A stretch of 64,000 bases of DNA, from positions 1,652,501 to 1,716,500 of the forward strand of contig NZ_BQYI01000001.1 in assembly GCF_027923405.1 (NCBI RefSeq). Direction: 5' to 3'. Each line of letters opens with the position of its first letter. Position 1 is the first letter of the stretch. Shown piece after piece: positions 19,315-28,211 of the stretch. Position numbers and translations under genes: made by a program. A model generated the notes under the pieces. That model saw only the letters and a list, made by a program, of their open reading frames with translations, was not told the DNA's origin and did not search any database. Origin of the DNA: Paenibacillus sp. YYML68 (GTDB lineage: Bacteria; Bacillota; Bacilli; Paenibacillales; NBRC-103111).

Positions 19315-20442
19315 ATGAAGAAGAGAAGCTATTCGTTACTTGCAGCCGCTGTAGCAATGACTATGCTCGTTACGTCGAGCGGCTGCGGACAAATCTCGAA
19401 GGAGCAGCGTCTGACGCAGCAGGATGTCCCGAATCGGGAGCATCAGAATGCAGATCGTCAGCTGAGCGAGCAGCTGAACGGGAAGTCGACTGCGCTCGGA
19501 CAAGGCAGTACGATCAACATGCTGGGTAATCAAGAGACGCTGAGAATTCCGTTCGTGAATGTAGGCGGCGTCGATTATGTCGCGGGGTCGGAGCTGGCGA
19601 ACGGGCTTGATTTTCTAAGCAAGTGGGAGAAGGATACGAATACATTCATGTTCGGCGACAACGATGCGGCGTACGAGCTGAAGTCGAACAGTACGACGGT
19701 GACTCGTGGTGACGAGCAGACGACGATCAGTCAAGCCCCGATCGTTCATAATTCTCAGCTGTTAATCCCTGTGTCTGCGCTGTCGTTCTTGCTTGCGGAC
19801 GATTTCGATTACACCGTTGAGAATAAGGCTCTCGTAGTGAAGGCGAGCGGCGCGGCGGTTAACGGCTCGATTGACGGTCCTGACGAGGTGAACACAGGCG
19901 GAGAGCTGGAATTCGGCGATGACCCGAGCGATCCGTTCAAGGGTGAAGAGGGCACAGTTGATGAATCGGAGCCCATGATGCTGCCGATCGGCGCCGACGA
20001 TACAGTCTGGTCCGATGAGGATGCCATCCCCGTATTGAAGAATATTAACATCAACGCGATGATTGCGCGTGCGAAGCGATATCTCGGTGTTAAATATGAC
20101 TTTGGAGCGAAGCCGTACCCGCAGTCTGGTGTTTTTGATTGTTCGACGTTCGTCCAGTATGTGTATGGGAAATACGGCATCACGTTCCCGCGTACGTCGC
20201 GGGCGCAGGCGAAGAAGGGGACGACGGTTAGTCGCAAAAGCTTGCGCAAGGGCGACCTGCTCTATTTCTACGTTCCTGGGCGCTTCAAGAGCAATAAGAT
20301 TGTCGGACACGTCGGTATCTACATCGGAAACCAAGTGATGATTCATTCGTCGCCGCAGCCGAAGGATGGTGTACAGCTGACGAATATCAACAAAGCGTAT
20401 TGGAAAGAGACGTTCCTGTTTGCCAAGCGTGTGGCGTACTAG
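19315..20442 (+). CDS. NlpC/P60 cell-wall endopeptidase lipoprotein
   Basis: A 375-residue exported lipoprotein: signal peptide with lipobox 'TSSGC' (about Cys 23). A middle region (about 60-180) resembles the copper-amine-oxidase N-terminal-like stalk domain common in Paenibacillus surface proteins, followed by an acidic linker. The C-terminal NlpC/P60 domain has catalytic C276 ('FDCSTFVQYVY') and H332 ('GHVGIYIG'). Such enzymes cut peptide cross-bridges of peptidoglycan. The ATG at 19315 has AAGGAG 8 bases upstream, within a hairpin. It is monocistronic, ended by a terminator shared with moeB. Confidence 0.88.
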   Translation: MKKRSYSLLAAAVAMTMLVTSSGCGQISKEQRLTQQDVPNREHQNADRQLSEQLNGKSTALGQGSTINMLGNQETLRIPFVNVGGVDYVAGSELANGLDFLSKWEKDTNTFMFGDNDAAYELKSNSTTVTRGDEQTTISQAPIVHNSQLLIPVSALSFLLADDFDYTVENKALVVKASGAAVNGSIDGPDEVNTGGELEFGDDPSDPFKGEEGTVDESEPMMLPIGADDTVWSDEDAIPVLKNININAMIARAKRYLGVKYDFGAKPYPQSGVFDCSTFVQYVYGKYGITFPRTSRAQAKKGTTVSRKSLRKGDLLYFYVPGRFKSNKIVGHVGIYIGNQVMIHSSPQPKDGVQLTNINKAYWKETFLFAKRVAY

Positions 20443-20454
20443 ACGGGAGAGTGA

Positions 20455-20497
20455 AAAAAAGTGCCGCGTCGATCCAGCGATTGACTGCGGCACTTTG
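20455..20497. terminator. Bidirectional terminator between NlpC/P60 and moeB-like genes
   Basis: AAAGTGCCGC and GCGGCACTTT form a 10-bp stem separated by about 20 bases. On the minus strand the stem is followed by a T-run for the moeB-like gene; on the plus strand by TTTGTAATTG. Confidence 0.75.
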
Positions 20498-20507
20498 TAA
20501 TTGTTCA

Positions 20508-21578
20508 CTACATCCCAATGTATCGACTGTACAAGCTCTTGGCTGTAACAGGATCGTCGGTGCCTTGTACAATTAATCGTCCGTCCGGGAAGAGGACCAG
20601 CGTCAGCTCGTCGCTCACGTGCAGCTTCAATAAGAATGGATTGCGTTCGACGCGGCCGACTGGACGCAGCTTCTGCTCCCACTCGTCGAGTGACAGGCTC
20701 ATCGGCTGTCTGGGCTGAATCTGGACCGAGTTGCGTCCGCACATCGATTGGATCGTATCTTCATCGATGCTGGCATCCAAGTATTCGAAGCGGCGTTCGC
20801 CGCAGCATGGACAGCTCTCCTTACGCGCCTTGGACACATCGACAGCAGAGTAATGGTTGTACCATACGTCCCAGTGTACCATCTTGCGGTTGCGGGCTTC
20901 GTCTGCACCGACGAGCAGCTTGAACGCCTCGGTAGCTTGATGAGATGCCACCGTATGGATTAGCGGTCCGATGACTCCAGCCGTGTCGCACGTCTCAGCC
21001 GTGCCTTGGGCTGGCGGCTGTCCGAACAGGCAGCGCAGACATGGAGTGACACCCGGAACTATGGTAAGCGATACGCCGCGGGAGCTGACGGCACCGCCAT
21101 AGATCCACGGAATGCCAAGCTTGACACTGACATCGTTAATGAGAAAGCGAACGGAGAAATTGTCCGTACCGTCGAGTATGAGATCGACGTCGCCAAGCAG
21201 CTCCTCCGCATTAATGGCGTTCAGGTCGGCGACAATCGGCTCGATCGTGATACTAGAGTTCGATGCACGAAGGCGAGCTGCGCCTGCCTCGGCCTTCGGC
21301 GAGGAGGCGGCAGCATCCTGCTCGTCATACAGCATCTGCCGCTGCAGGTTGCTGCGCTCGACGAAATCGCGATCAATGATGCGGACGAACCCGATGCCTG
21401 CCCGAACGACGTGGTTGGCAAGCACTGTACCGAGCGCTCCCATGCCGACGATGGCGACGCGGGCTTGGAGCAGCTTCAGCTGGCCGTCTTCGCCGATTGG
21501 CTGGAACAGCATTTGTCTCGAATACCGCTCACGATCTATGGTTATGTGCTCCTGCGGAGCTAATGTCGAATCATTCAT
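20508..21578 (-). CDS. moeB: MoeB/ThiF-family sulfur-carrier adenylyltransferase
   Basis: A 356-residue E1-like enzyme. The nucleotide-binding 'VGMGALGTVLANHVVRAG' and 'DRDFVERSNLQRQ' motifs, the 'DGTDNF' segment and zinc cysteines ('CLRC', 'CPCC') are all visible. It adenylates the C-terminal glycine of a MoaD/ThiS-type carrier before thiocarboxylation. About 90 C-terminal residues after the second zinc pair are not a clear rhodanese domain. It overlaps the MoaD-MoaE fusion by 4 bases, so molybdopterin synthesis is the likely pathway. Confidence 0.88.
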   Translation of the reverse strand: MNDSTLAPQEHITIDRERYSRQMLFQPIGEDGQLKLLQARVAIVGMGALGTVLANHVVRAGIGFVRIIDRDFVERSNLQRQMLYDEQDAAASSPKAEAGAARLRASNSSITIEPIVADLNAINAEELLGDVDLILDGTDNFSVRFLINDVSVKLGIPWIYGGAVSSRGVSLTIVPGVTPCLRCLFGQPPAQGTAETCDTAGVIGPLIHTVASHQATEAFKLLVGADEARNRKMVHWDVWYNHYSAVDVSKARKESCPCCGERRFEYLDASIDEDTIQSMCGRNSVQIQPRQPMSLSLDEWEQKLRPVGRVERNPFLLKLHVSDELTLVLFPDGRLIVQGTDDPVTAKSLYSRYIGM

Positions 21579-22294
21579 TGCTCGTTCAAGCCTCCTTCAC
21601 GTGCTACAGGTGCTAGCGGGTTCCATGGACCCGTCTGATGCCCCTTCCACTCCGAGCCGTCCTCCCAGCGCTCCCGCTTCCAGATCGGTACGACCTGCTT
21701 CAGTCTCTCGATCGCATACCGATTCGCCTCGTAGACGGCATCGCGATGTGGGGACGATACGGCTATGACGACGCTGATCTCGCCGACAGCAACAGGACCG
21801 AGCCGATGGGTAACTGCGCACAGCGTACCCGGCCAGCGCTCCTTAATCTCGTCGACTAATTGCTCCAGCTTACGGATCGCCATCGGCTCATAAGCCTCGT
21901 ACTCCAGCAGCAGCGTACGCTGTCCGTTCGTCCATTCACGGGTCGTCCCGATGAAGCATAGACTTGCGCCATGATTCGGATGGAGCACCTTGGCAGTTAC
22001 TTGATCCGGTATGATAGGCTCATACGTAAGCTCGGCCCATTCAGGCTCTCCTCCAGATACAGGAGGAATGATCGCGACCTCGTCGTTCTCGTGTATAGGC
22101 GCGTCCTCAGCTGCATATTCTTGATTTATCGCAACATAAGCAGTGGCTAGCACGCCTCTAGCTTGTGGATGGCGCTGGGCTAGCAACGTCTTCAGTTCAG
22201 TAACGCTCAGCGTATGTTGCTCCGTATCCACCTCGATGTAACGGGCGCCCATGACGTCCGCTAAGCCGGCAAACAGCAGCACCTTCAGCTTCAT
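21575..22294 (-). CDS. MoaD-MoaE fusion (MoaX-like molybdopterin synthase)
   Basis: A 239-residue protein with MoaD at residues 1-82, ending in the carrier motif 'PPVSGG' (G81-G82), and MoaE from about 90 to the end ('CFIGTTREWTNGQ', 'THRLGPVAVGEISVV', 'PIWKRE'). MoaD must carry a free Gly-Gly thiocarboxylate to work, so the fusion has to be cut after G82, as known for mycobacterial MoaX, or act differently. ATG 22294 with GGAGTGATG upstream is chosen; the open frame continues 45 codons further without MoaD similarity. It shares an operon with moeB. Confidence 0.88.
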   Translation of the reverse strand: MKLKVLLFAGLADVMGARYIEVDTEQHTLSVTELKTLLAQRHPQARGVLATAYVAINQEYAAEDAPIHENDEVAIIPPVSGGEPEWAELTYEPIIPDQVTAKVLHPNHGASLCFIGTTREWTNGQRTLLLEYEAYEPMAIRKLEQLVDEIKERWPGTLCAVTHRLGPVAVGEISVVIAVSSPHRDAVYEANRYAIERLKQVVPIWKRERWEDGSEWKGHQTGPWNPLAPVAREGGLNEQ

Positions 22295-22455
22295 GATCTC
22301 ATCACTCCGGGTCACTTGTTGTACGATAGATGCAGCAGCTTGAGTCTGCTGCGTTCGATTATATCCCAGCATACCATAATTGAAGGCAAAAGTGATATAA
22401 TGGCAACAAAGCTGCTTATGCTGCGGCAAACTGGAAATGATGAGAGACGGGGGAC

Positions 22456-22995
22456 GTGAAGCTAGTGAAGCAAGTGGAAATTATGATGGAGGACGAACGT
22501 TTAGGAAGGCAAACGTATCAATCCGCGGCCGAGCTAGCTGAGCTGGGGCCTGCTGTTGCAGACCTGAGCGCGAGGCTGGAGAAGGTAAACGGATATGCGA
22601 TCGATTGGAACGAGTGGTACGCTCGCTGGTGCGCTCAGCATAAGGCTGGCCAGGAGCAGACAAAGCAGGAGCAGACAGGCTCGGAGGCGAAGCAGGAGGC
22701 TGCTCCTACACATCTTCAAGTAACAGCGGTCGATGAGTTTCGGGCGCTCATTCCGTGGAAGCAGCTGACCGATGCGTTCATCGTCTATGCGAAGGAGGAT
22801 GGGACACCGCTGGATAAGGGGTTTCCGATGCGGCTCTACGTGCCCCATGGCAGCAGTGACTGCTTACACGTTAAGGGGGTAGTCAGCCTTCGTGTGCTAT
22901 ACAATCCAGCTCTTGGCGAGCAGGCGGAGTATGGCTTCCTCAACACGATAAGCCCGGAGCAGCTATTCGGCGGCGCAGGGCGCGGCAAGGAATAA
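22456..22995 (+). CDS. Small protein with a possible Moco-oxidoreductase-like segment
   Basis: A 179-residue protein I do not firmly recognise. Residues about 100-155 ('WKQLTDAFIVYAKEDGTPL', 'GFPMRLYVPHGS', 'HVKGVVSLRVLYN') resemble part of the sulfite-oxidase-type molybdopterin-binding fold. The first ~85 residues are charged with a Gln/Glu-rich linker, and the expected Moco cysteine is not evident. It is divergent from the MoaD-MoaE operon and 12 bases before yunD. It may be a degenerate or minimal relative; function unknown. Confidence 0.55.
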   Translation: MKLVKQVEIMMEDERLGRQTYQSAAELAELGPAVADLSARLEKVNGYAIDWNEWYARWCAQHKAGQEQTKQEQTGSEAKQEAAPTHLQVTAVDEFRALIPWKQLTDAFIVYAKEDGTPLDKGFPMRLYVPHGSSDCLHVKGVVSLRVLYNPALGEQAEYGFLNTISPEQLFGGAGRGKE

Positions 22996-23007
22996 GGTCG
23001 AAGGCAG

Positions 23008-24459
23008 GTGCTTCACATTACGGAGGAATCGATTAAGCTTCGAATAATACATACGAACGATATACATAGCCATTTTGAGCAAATGCCGCATATGGCCTCC
23101 TGGATTCGAAGTCTGAAGGAGGATGCAGGCGCAGAGCATACCGTTGTGCTGGACATTGGCGATCACATCGACCGTATGCGTCCGGAGACAGAGGGCACCG
23201 AAGGAATGGCGAATGTCGCGGTGCTGAATGCAAGCGGCTATGACGCCATTACTCTTGGCAACAATGAAGGGCTGACGTACACGTCTGAGGTGCTGGAGAA
23301 GCTGTATGGTCAGCAGGCCAAGTGCCAGGTTGTGCTCGCCAATCTTCTCGAGCGTACGACCGGCGACGTACCGAGCTGGATGAAGCGATGGCACATCTTG
23401 GAGAAGTCCGGCATCCGGATCGGCCTCGTTGGCGTTACGGCTCCATTCACCGAGTTCTACAGGCTGCTTGGCTGGGACGTTACAGATCCATTCGATGCGG
23501 TGCGAGAAGCGGTTCATCAGCTGCGTCCGATCACCGACGTCATTATCGTTATGTCTCATCTAGGCATTCGCAGTGATGAGAGGCTTGCGGAGGAGATTCC
23601 CGGCATACATGTCATTCTAGGCGGGCACACACATCATCTGCTCACCGAGCCGCTGTATGCTGGAGGAGCCTGGATATGTGCAACTGGTAAGTTCGGGCAG
23701 TACGTCGGCTCTGTCGATCTGCAAATAGACCGCTCCACCGGCAAGGTGGAGCTGATTGGTACGGTTGTTCATCCATCTCAGGAGGCGCGTCCGGACCCGG
23801 AGCTACTGTCCATCGTGGATGCTTATCGCAAGCAGTCCAAGGAGGCGCTCTCGCGAGAGGTCGTCACGCTTGATCGTGACATGCCGGCAGACTGGTACGG
23901 CGAATCACCGCTTGGCAACCTGCTCGCAGAGGGGCTGCGCGAGCGGGCCGGTGCGCAGATCGGCCTCGTTAATGCAGGGCAGCTGCTAGGAGGGCCGCCG
24001 CAGGGGCCGGTAACGGCAGGCTCCCTGCTGCAGCTATGCCCTTCTCCGATCAACCCATGCCGAATGACGCTGACAGGAGAGCAGATCTGGCAGGCGCTGG
24101 AGGAAAGTCTGCTTCCCGAATTTATGGGCAAGCCGCTGTACGGCTTCGGCTTCCGCGGGAAGGTGCTCGGCACGCTGTGCCTCGCGGGGATCGTTGTCGA
24201 GTATGATCACGCGAGACCGCCTTATTCGAAGCTCGTATCGGTCTTCGTCGGGAATGAGCAGCTGCAGTTGGAACGCTCGTACTCTGTAGGAACGATTGAC
24301 ATGTTCACCTTCGGTATCGGCTATATGAGCATTGGGCAAGGCACCGATGTCGAATATTATTTGCCCGAATTTATTCGTGACATCCTGCTGGAACGTCTGC
24401 GGAGCCCGCAGGCGCTTGCGGAGAGCGCCTTGAAGCGATGGCGTTCGATGCCTGTTTAG
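23008..24459 (+). CDS. yunD: YunD-like metallophosphatase / 5'-nucleotidase family protein
   Basis: A 483-residue protein with an N-terminal calcineurin-like metallophosphatase domain. Metal-binding motifs are 'HTNDIHSH', 'DIGDHIDR', 'TLGNNEG' (the NNE form typical of YunD instead of NHE) and 'GGHTHH'. The C-terminal 5'-nucleotidase domain spans about residues 290-450. There is no signal peptide, so it acts inside the cell. The GTG at 23008 follows GAAGGCAGG. The physiological substrate is not known. Confidence 0.85.
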   Translation: MLHITEESIKLRIIHTNDIHSHFEQMPHMASWIRSLKEDAGAEHTVVLDIGDHIDRMRPETEGTEGMANVAVLNASGYDAITLGNNEGLTYTSEVLEKLYGQQAKCQVVLANLLERTTGDVPSWMKRWHILEKSGIRIGLVGVTAPFTEFYRLLGWDVTDPFDAVREAVHQLRPITDVIIVMSHLGIRSDERLAEEIPGIHVILGGHTHHLLTEPLYAGGAWICATGKFGQYVGSVDLQIDRSTGKVELIGTVVHPSQEARPDPELLSIVDAYRKQSKEALSREVVTLDRDMPADWYGESPLGNLLAEGLRERAGAQIGLVNAGQLLGGPPQGPVTAGSLLQLCPSPINPCRMTLTGEQIWQALEESLLPEFMGKPLYGFGFRGKVLGTLCLAGIVVEYDHARPPYSKLVSVFVGNEQLQLERSYSVGTIDMFTFGIGYMSIGQGTDVEYYLPEFIRDILLERLRSPQALAESALKRWRSMPV

Positions 24460-24473
24460 CTTCATACAGTTCG

Positions 24474-24506
24474 ACAGACAAGCCTGGTGAGGCTTGTCTG
24501 TTTGTG
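24474..24506 (+). terminator. Terminator after yunD
   Basis: An 11-bp perfect stem (24474-24484 with 24491-24501, 6-base loop) is followed by TTGTG. It lies 15 bases after the yunD stop. Confidence 0.7.
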
Positions 24507-24622
24507 CAAAAAAATATGAAAAGTAAGCGCCAACATGTCGAAAATGCATTGCTACTTTACCGGAAATCGGATAGGCTGAAGGATGAAGACGATGAGACCG
24601 CATCATATTACAGAAGGAAGAC

Positions 24623-25732
24623 GTGGTATCAGCTATGCGACTGCTGCCGATCAGCATGGTAGAGCCTGGGATGAGGCTCGGCAAAAGAATTTACAACTCG
24701 GAAGGCTTAATATTGCTAGGTGAGCACGTCGAGCTCACACAGAGCTTGCTGCAAAGACTGGAGCAGTACGGAATTCATCAGATTTATATAGAAGATCCGC
24801 GGACGAGCGATATTGTCATTCGAGATATGTTGTCTGACGAGACGCGCATTCGCGCCATTACCGAGATTCGTGATACGTTCCGCAAGCTGTCTGAGACCGA
24901 TATTCGGAGGAAGGCTGTCGGGCAGCTGCAGGTGGGCAAATCGTTCCGAGGCTTGATGGACACAATCATGCAGGAGCTAAGCACCCATAAGGACGCGATG
25001 ATTATGCTCTCCGCGATCCATGCAACAGATGAATACTTATTTCATCATTCGCTTAACGTGTGCATCTACTCCGTGATGCTCGGCATGGCCGACAGCTATA
25101 CCCGGGAGGAGCTGATGACGCTAGGTCTTGGCTCGCTGCTGCACGATATCGGCAAGATCCATGTACCGCTCACTGTTCTGAACAAGACGGAGCCGCTGAG
25201 CGATGAGGAATTTTCACTGATTCAGCAGCATACGGTGTACGGCTTCCAGTACTTGAAGGATGAACCGAATATCCCTCTGCTCTCGGCACATTGCGCGCTA
25301 CAGCATCATGAGCGTCTGGACGGTAGCGGCTACCCGCGAGGCTTGAAGGGTAATGACATTCATGAGCTGGCCAAGGTGATCGGAATCGTCGACTCCTACG
25401 ATGCGATGACGACGAACCGTGTATACCGCAGAGCGATGCTGCCGCATCAGGCGATGGAGAGGCTGTTTGGCGGCTGTGGGACGCTGTACGACAAGGAGAA
25501 GCTGGAGCTGTTCCGGGACAAAATTGCAATTTATCCAATCGGCATTACAGTTACGCTGAGTACTGGCGAGAAGGGCGTCGTCGTTGATTTGAATACGAAG
25601 GTGCCGCACCGCCCGATCGTTCGCATTCTTGAGGATGAGGCCGGACAGCAGTTGGATGGCTCGAAGGAGATGGATTTGTCCAAGGTGCTAAACGTTATCA
25701 TCACCGACATTAACGATGTGCCGGTTGGATGA
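24623..25732 (+). CDS. HD-GYP domain cyclic-di-GMP phosphodiesterase
   Basis: A 369-residue protein. The N-terminal ~100 residues ('MVEPGMRLGKRIYNSEG') are the DUF3391-like region often joined to HD-GYP domains. The catalytic HD-GYP domain has 'HHSLNVCIYSVMLG', 'LLHDIGKIHVPLTVLNK' and 'HHERLDGSGYPRGL', all metal and GYP residues present. It should hydrolyse c-di-GMP and so influence motility or biofilm. The start is uncertain: GTG 24623 or ATG 24635. No c-di-GMP riboswitch pattern was seen upstream. Confidence 0.9.
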   Translation: MVSAMRLLPISMVEPGMRLGKRIYNSEGLILLGEHVELTQSLLQRLEQYGIHQIYIEDPRTSDIVIRDMLSDETRIRAITEIRDTFRKLSETDIRRKAVGQLQVGKSFRGLMDTIMQELSTHKDAMIMLSAIHATDEYLFHHSLNVCIYSVMLGMADSYTREELMTLGLGSLLHDIGKIHVPLTVLNKTEPLSDEEFSLIQQHTVYGFQYLKDEPNIPLLSAHCALQHHERLDGSGYPRGLKGNDIHELAKVIGIVDSYDAMTTNRVYRRAMLPHQAMERLFGGCGTLYDKEKLELFRDKIAIYPIGITVTLSTGEKGVVVDLNTKVPHRPIVRILEDEAGQQLDGSKEMDLSKVLNVIITDINDVPVG

Positions 25733-25741
25733 ACCGGCTTT
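25720..25741 (+). terminator. Weak terminator overlapping the HD-GYP stop codon
   Basis: GCCGGTT (25720-25726) pairs with AACCGGC (25732-25738), followed by TTTCGT. The stop codon is inside the hairpin. The following 150 bases hold no gene. Confidence 0.4.
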
Positions 25742-25897
25742 CGTCTGGAGCGATGGCTGCTGTCCTATCCAGGGGGCGGCCTATTGGCATTTTGTTTTCT
25801 TTTTGTGCGTGTTGCGATACAATGGAGAATAGATTTTATTAGATACCAACTATCCTAAGACTTCCTATCCTAACAAGAATAAGGTGTGCCGAATATT

Positions 25898-27031
25898 ATG
25901 TCTGATTCCTTACCGAACAACCTCTCCGTATGGCGCAAGCTATCTCCGGCCTACGATCCGTGGGATCCGTTGCCCGTCTATCAGCAGTACGGGGAGCACC
26001 GATTGACCAGCGTCGAGCTGACCGTGACGAACCTGTGTAACATGCGCTGTGAGCATTGCGCTGTCGGAGAGACGCTGACCTTGACCGAAGGCAAGCGTAT
26101 ACCGCTAGCTGACCTCCTAAGGCGACTTGATGAGGTAGAGCAGCTGGAGACGATCAGCATCACGGGAGGAGAGCCGAGCTTCCATGAGCAGACGGTGGGC
26201 GAATATATCGTTCCGTTGCTTCGATATGCGCGTGAGCGCGGTGTCCGCTCCCAGATTAATTCCAATCTTACGCTAGATCTTTCACGCTATGAGCTGCTTG
26301 CTCCTTATCTGGATGTGATGCATATATCGTTTAATTATTTGAATGCAGACGATTTCTATGAGGTGGGCTTCGTTCGCTCGGAGCGCCGTACACCGAGAGA
26401 AGCCGCCAATAAGCTGTACGAGCGTATGGTCGACAATACTAGAGCGCTTACGAAGGGCGGCATGCTCGTATCGGCCGAGTCGATGATCAATTATCGGACG
26501 CACGAGAAGCTGGTCGGCATTCATCAGCTGATCGCTGAGATGGGCTGTCAGCGGCATGAGGTGCATCCGATGTACCCGAGCGCGTTCGCTTCGAATCTTC
26601 CGGTTCTTTCATTAGATCAGACGCGTGACGCCATTAACCAGCTTCTGGACGGCAGAAGACGCGACCTGTGGATGCTGTTCGGAACGTTGCCGTTCTATGC
26701 CTGCAGCTCCTCCGAGGCGGATCGAGCAATCGTCGAGCGTCTGCGTCGTGAGCCTTGCGTAACGGTACGCAATGATCCTGACGGACGCAATAGGCTCAAT
26801 GTCAATGTGTTCACCGGGGACGTGTACGTTACAGACTTCTCAGACGTTCCGCCGCTCGGTAATGCGCTCCATGACCGTCTCGATCAAGTATTCGCCCGCT
26901 GGAAGCAGCATCCGTTGTATAGCTCTGTCAGCTGCTATTGCGCGGCGGCAGCCTGCTGCGGTCCGAATCTGCTTGTGGCTGATACGTATTATCGGGATGT
27001 CGATTTTACGAAGCGTCAAGCGATCGTTTAA
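25898..27031 (+). CDS. yfkAB: Radical SAM / CxCxxxxC protein YfkAB
   Basis: A 377-residue radical SAM protein. The [4Fe-4S] motif C-x3-C-x2-C is at C47, C51 and C54 ('LCNMRCEHC'), followed by the SAM-binding 'SITGGEPSFHE'. Near the C-terminus 'SCYCAAAACCGPN' is the extra CxCxxxxC motif that defines the YfkAB group. Its reaction is not established. A GTG at 25886 is an alternative start; ATG 25898 is nearer the expected N-terminus. Confidence 0.85.
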   Translation: MSDSLPNNLSVWRKLSPAYDPWDPLPVYQQYGEHRLTSVELTVTNLCNMRCEHCAVGETLTLTEGKRIPLADLLRRLDEVEQLETISITGGEPSFHEQTVGEYIVPLLRYARERGVRSQINSNLTLDLSRYELLAPYLDVMHISFNYLNADDFYEVGFVRSERRTPREAANKLYERMVDNTRALTKGGMLVSAESMINYRTHEKLVGIHQLIAEMGCQRHEVHPMYPSAFASNLPVLSLDQTRDAINQLLDGRRRDLWMLFGTLPFYACSSSEADRAIVERLRREPCVTVRNDPDGRNRLNVNVFTGDVYVTDFSDVPPLGNALHDRLDQVFARWKQHPLYSSVSCYCAAAACCGPNLLVADTYYRDVDFTKRQAIV

Positions 27032-27118
27032 CGTAGGGCGCATTGGCGGGTAAGGAACAGCATCAATCGATTATGTGAACGAACGATCTATTCGATTATC
27101 GAGGAGGAGCTTTCGGCA

Positions 27119-28168
27119 ATGTCGTTACGTACCTTAGTGTTCTGCCTGCTAGTTGCTCTTCTGATCTACGCCTCATTTACGCTCGGCTTCCCGTTCATGC
27201 TGGCGATGCTGATTGCGATTTTGCTTGAGCCAGTCGTGCTAATGCTTAACAAGTACCTGAGACTCCCCCGCATCGGGGCAAGTCTGATTGTTTGTACTCT
27301 ATTCGTTGGCGGCCTGCTCGGCTTCCTCTATGTGGTCGTGTTCAAGGTAGTGAACGAGCTTGTGTCGTTTTTGAAAAACGCGCCCTCGTACTTAAACGAG
27401 GTTACCGACTTCATTGAAGAAGCAACGATCCAGACGCAGTTCTTCTTCGATACGCTTCCTCCAGCGATGGCACTGGATGCCCAGAGATGGCTTGAGAACG
27501 GTCTGCAAGGCTTGACCGAGAACGTCAACAGCATCATCAGCGCGGCGACCGGCTACTTGATTGGTATTGCCAAGGCGATCCCGAATATGTTCATCTTCTT
27601 CATCGTCTTCGTGATCGCGCTGTACTTAATTTCCTTCAGCTTGCCTAAGCTGCACCAATCGTTCCTGAGTATGTTCGAAAGCTCCTCGAGGTCGAAGGTT
27701 AATGAGGTGCTGACCGATTTGCGGCGTGCGATTATCGGCTTCATCTTCGCACAAGGCTTGATCAGCCTCCTGACCTACATCGTGACGCTGATTGGCTTAC
27801 TCATCTTGAAGGTAGACTATCCGATGGCAATCGCTCTCTTGATTATCGCCGTCGATATTTTACCGATTCTCGGGACGAGCGCCGTGCTGCTGCCTTGGGC
27901 AGGGTATAGCTTATTCGTGGGCAACGTGCATCTGGCCGTCGGGCTCGTCATCTTGTACCTGGTCATCCTCGTATTCCGCAGAATCGTCGAGCCGAAGATT
28001 ATCGGTGAAGCCGTTGGCATCAATGCGCTTGCCGCGCTTGTCAGTATGTATGTGGGCTTTCAGGCGCTCGGTGTGCTCGGCTTGTTCCTTGGACCGATCA
28101 TGGTCATTATATTCGAGGCGCTGCGACGGGTTGGTATATTAAAAATAAACATTAAACTAGGCTCCTAG
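27119..28168 (+). CDS. ytvI: AI-2E family membrane protein, YtvI-like sporulation protein
   Basis: A 349-residue integral membrane protein with about seven to eight hydrophobic spans and the soluble loop typical of the AI-2E (UPF0118) family. 'MLAMLIAILLEPVVLMLN' and 'ILPILGTSAVLLPWAG' are family-typical. Its closeness to the YtvI subgroup, conserved in spore formers, is by pattern. GAGGAGG precedes the ATG. Its transported substrate, if any, is unknown. Confidence 0.82.
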   Translation: MSLRTLVFCLLVALLIYASFTLGFPFMLAMLIAILLEPVVLMLNKYLRLPRIGASLIVCTLFVGGLLGFLYVVVFKVVNELVSFLKNAPSYLNEVTDFIEEATIQTQFFFDTLPPAMALDAQRWLENGLQGLTENVNSIISAATGYLIGIAKAIPNMFIFFIVFVIALYLISFSLPKLHQSFLSMFESSSRSKVNEVLTDLRRAIIGFIFAQGLISLLTYIVTLIGLLILKVDYPMAIALLIIAVDILPILGTSAVLLPWAGYSLFVGNVHLAVGLVILYLVILVFRRIVEPKIIGEAVGINALAALVSMYVGFQALGVLGLFLGPIMVIIFEALRRVGILKINIKLGS

Positions 28169-28195
28169 GCTCCATATAGCCTAGCCTAGTTGTAT
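28155..28195 (+). terminator. Hairpin after ytvI
   Basis: A bulged stem AACTAGGC...TAGGCT with AGCCTA...GCCTAGTT (28155-28191) begins inside the last codons of ytvI and is followed by TGTATG. It is a weak terminator at best. Confidence 0.45.
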
Positions 28196-28211
28196 GTGAG
28201 CAGAAGGGGGA

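Noticed and set aside
24460..24622. A c-di-GMP riboswitch before the HD-GYP gene
   Set aside because: Only a terminator hairpin was seen; no GEMM-like conserved core could be found.
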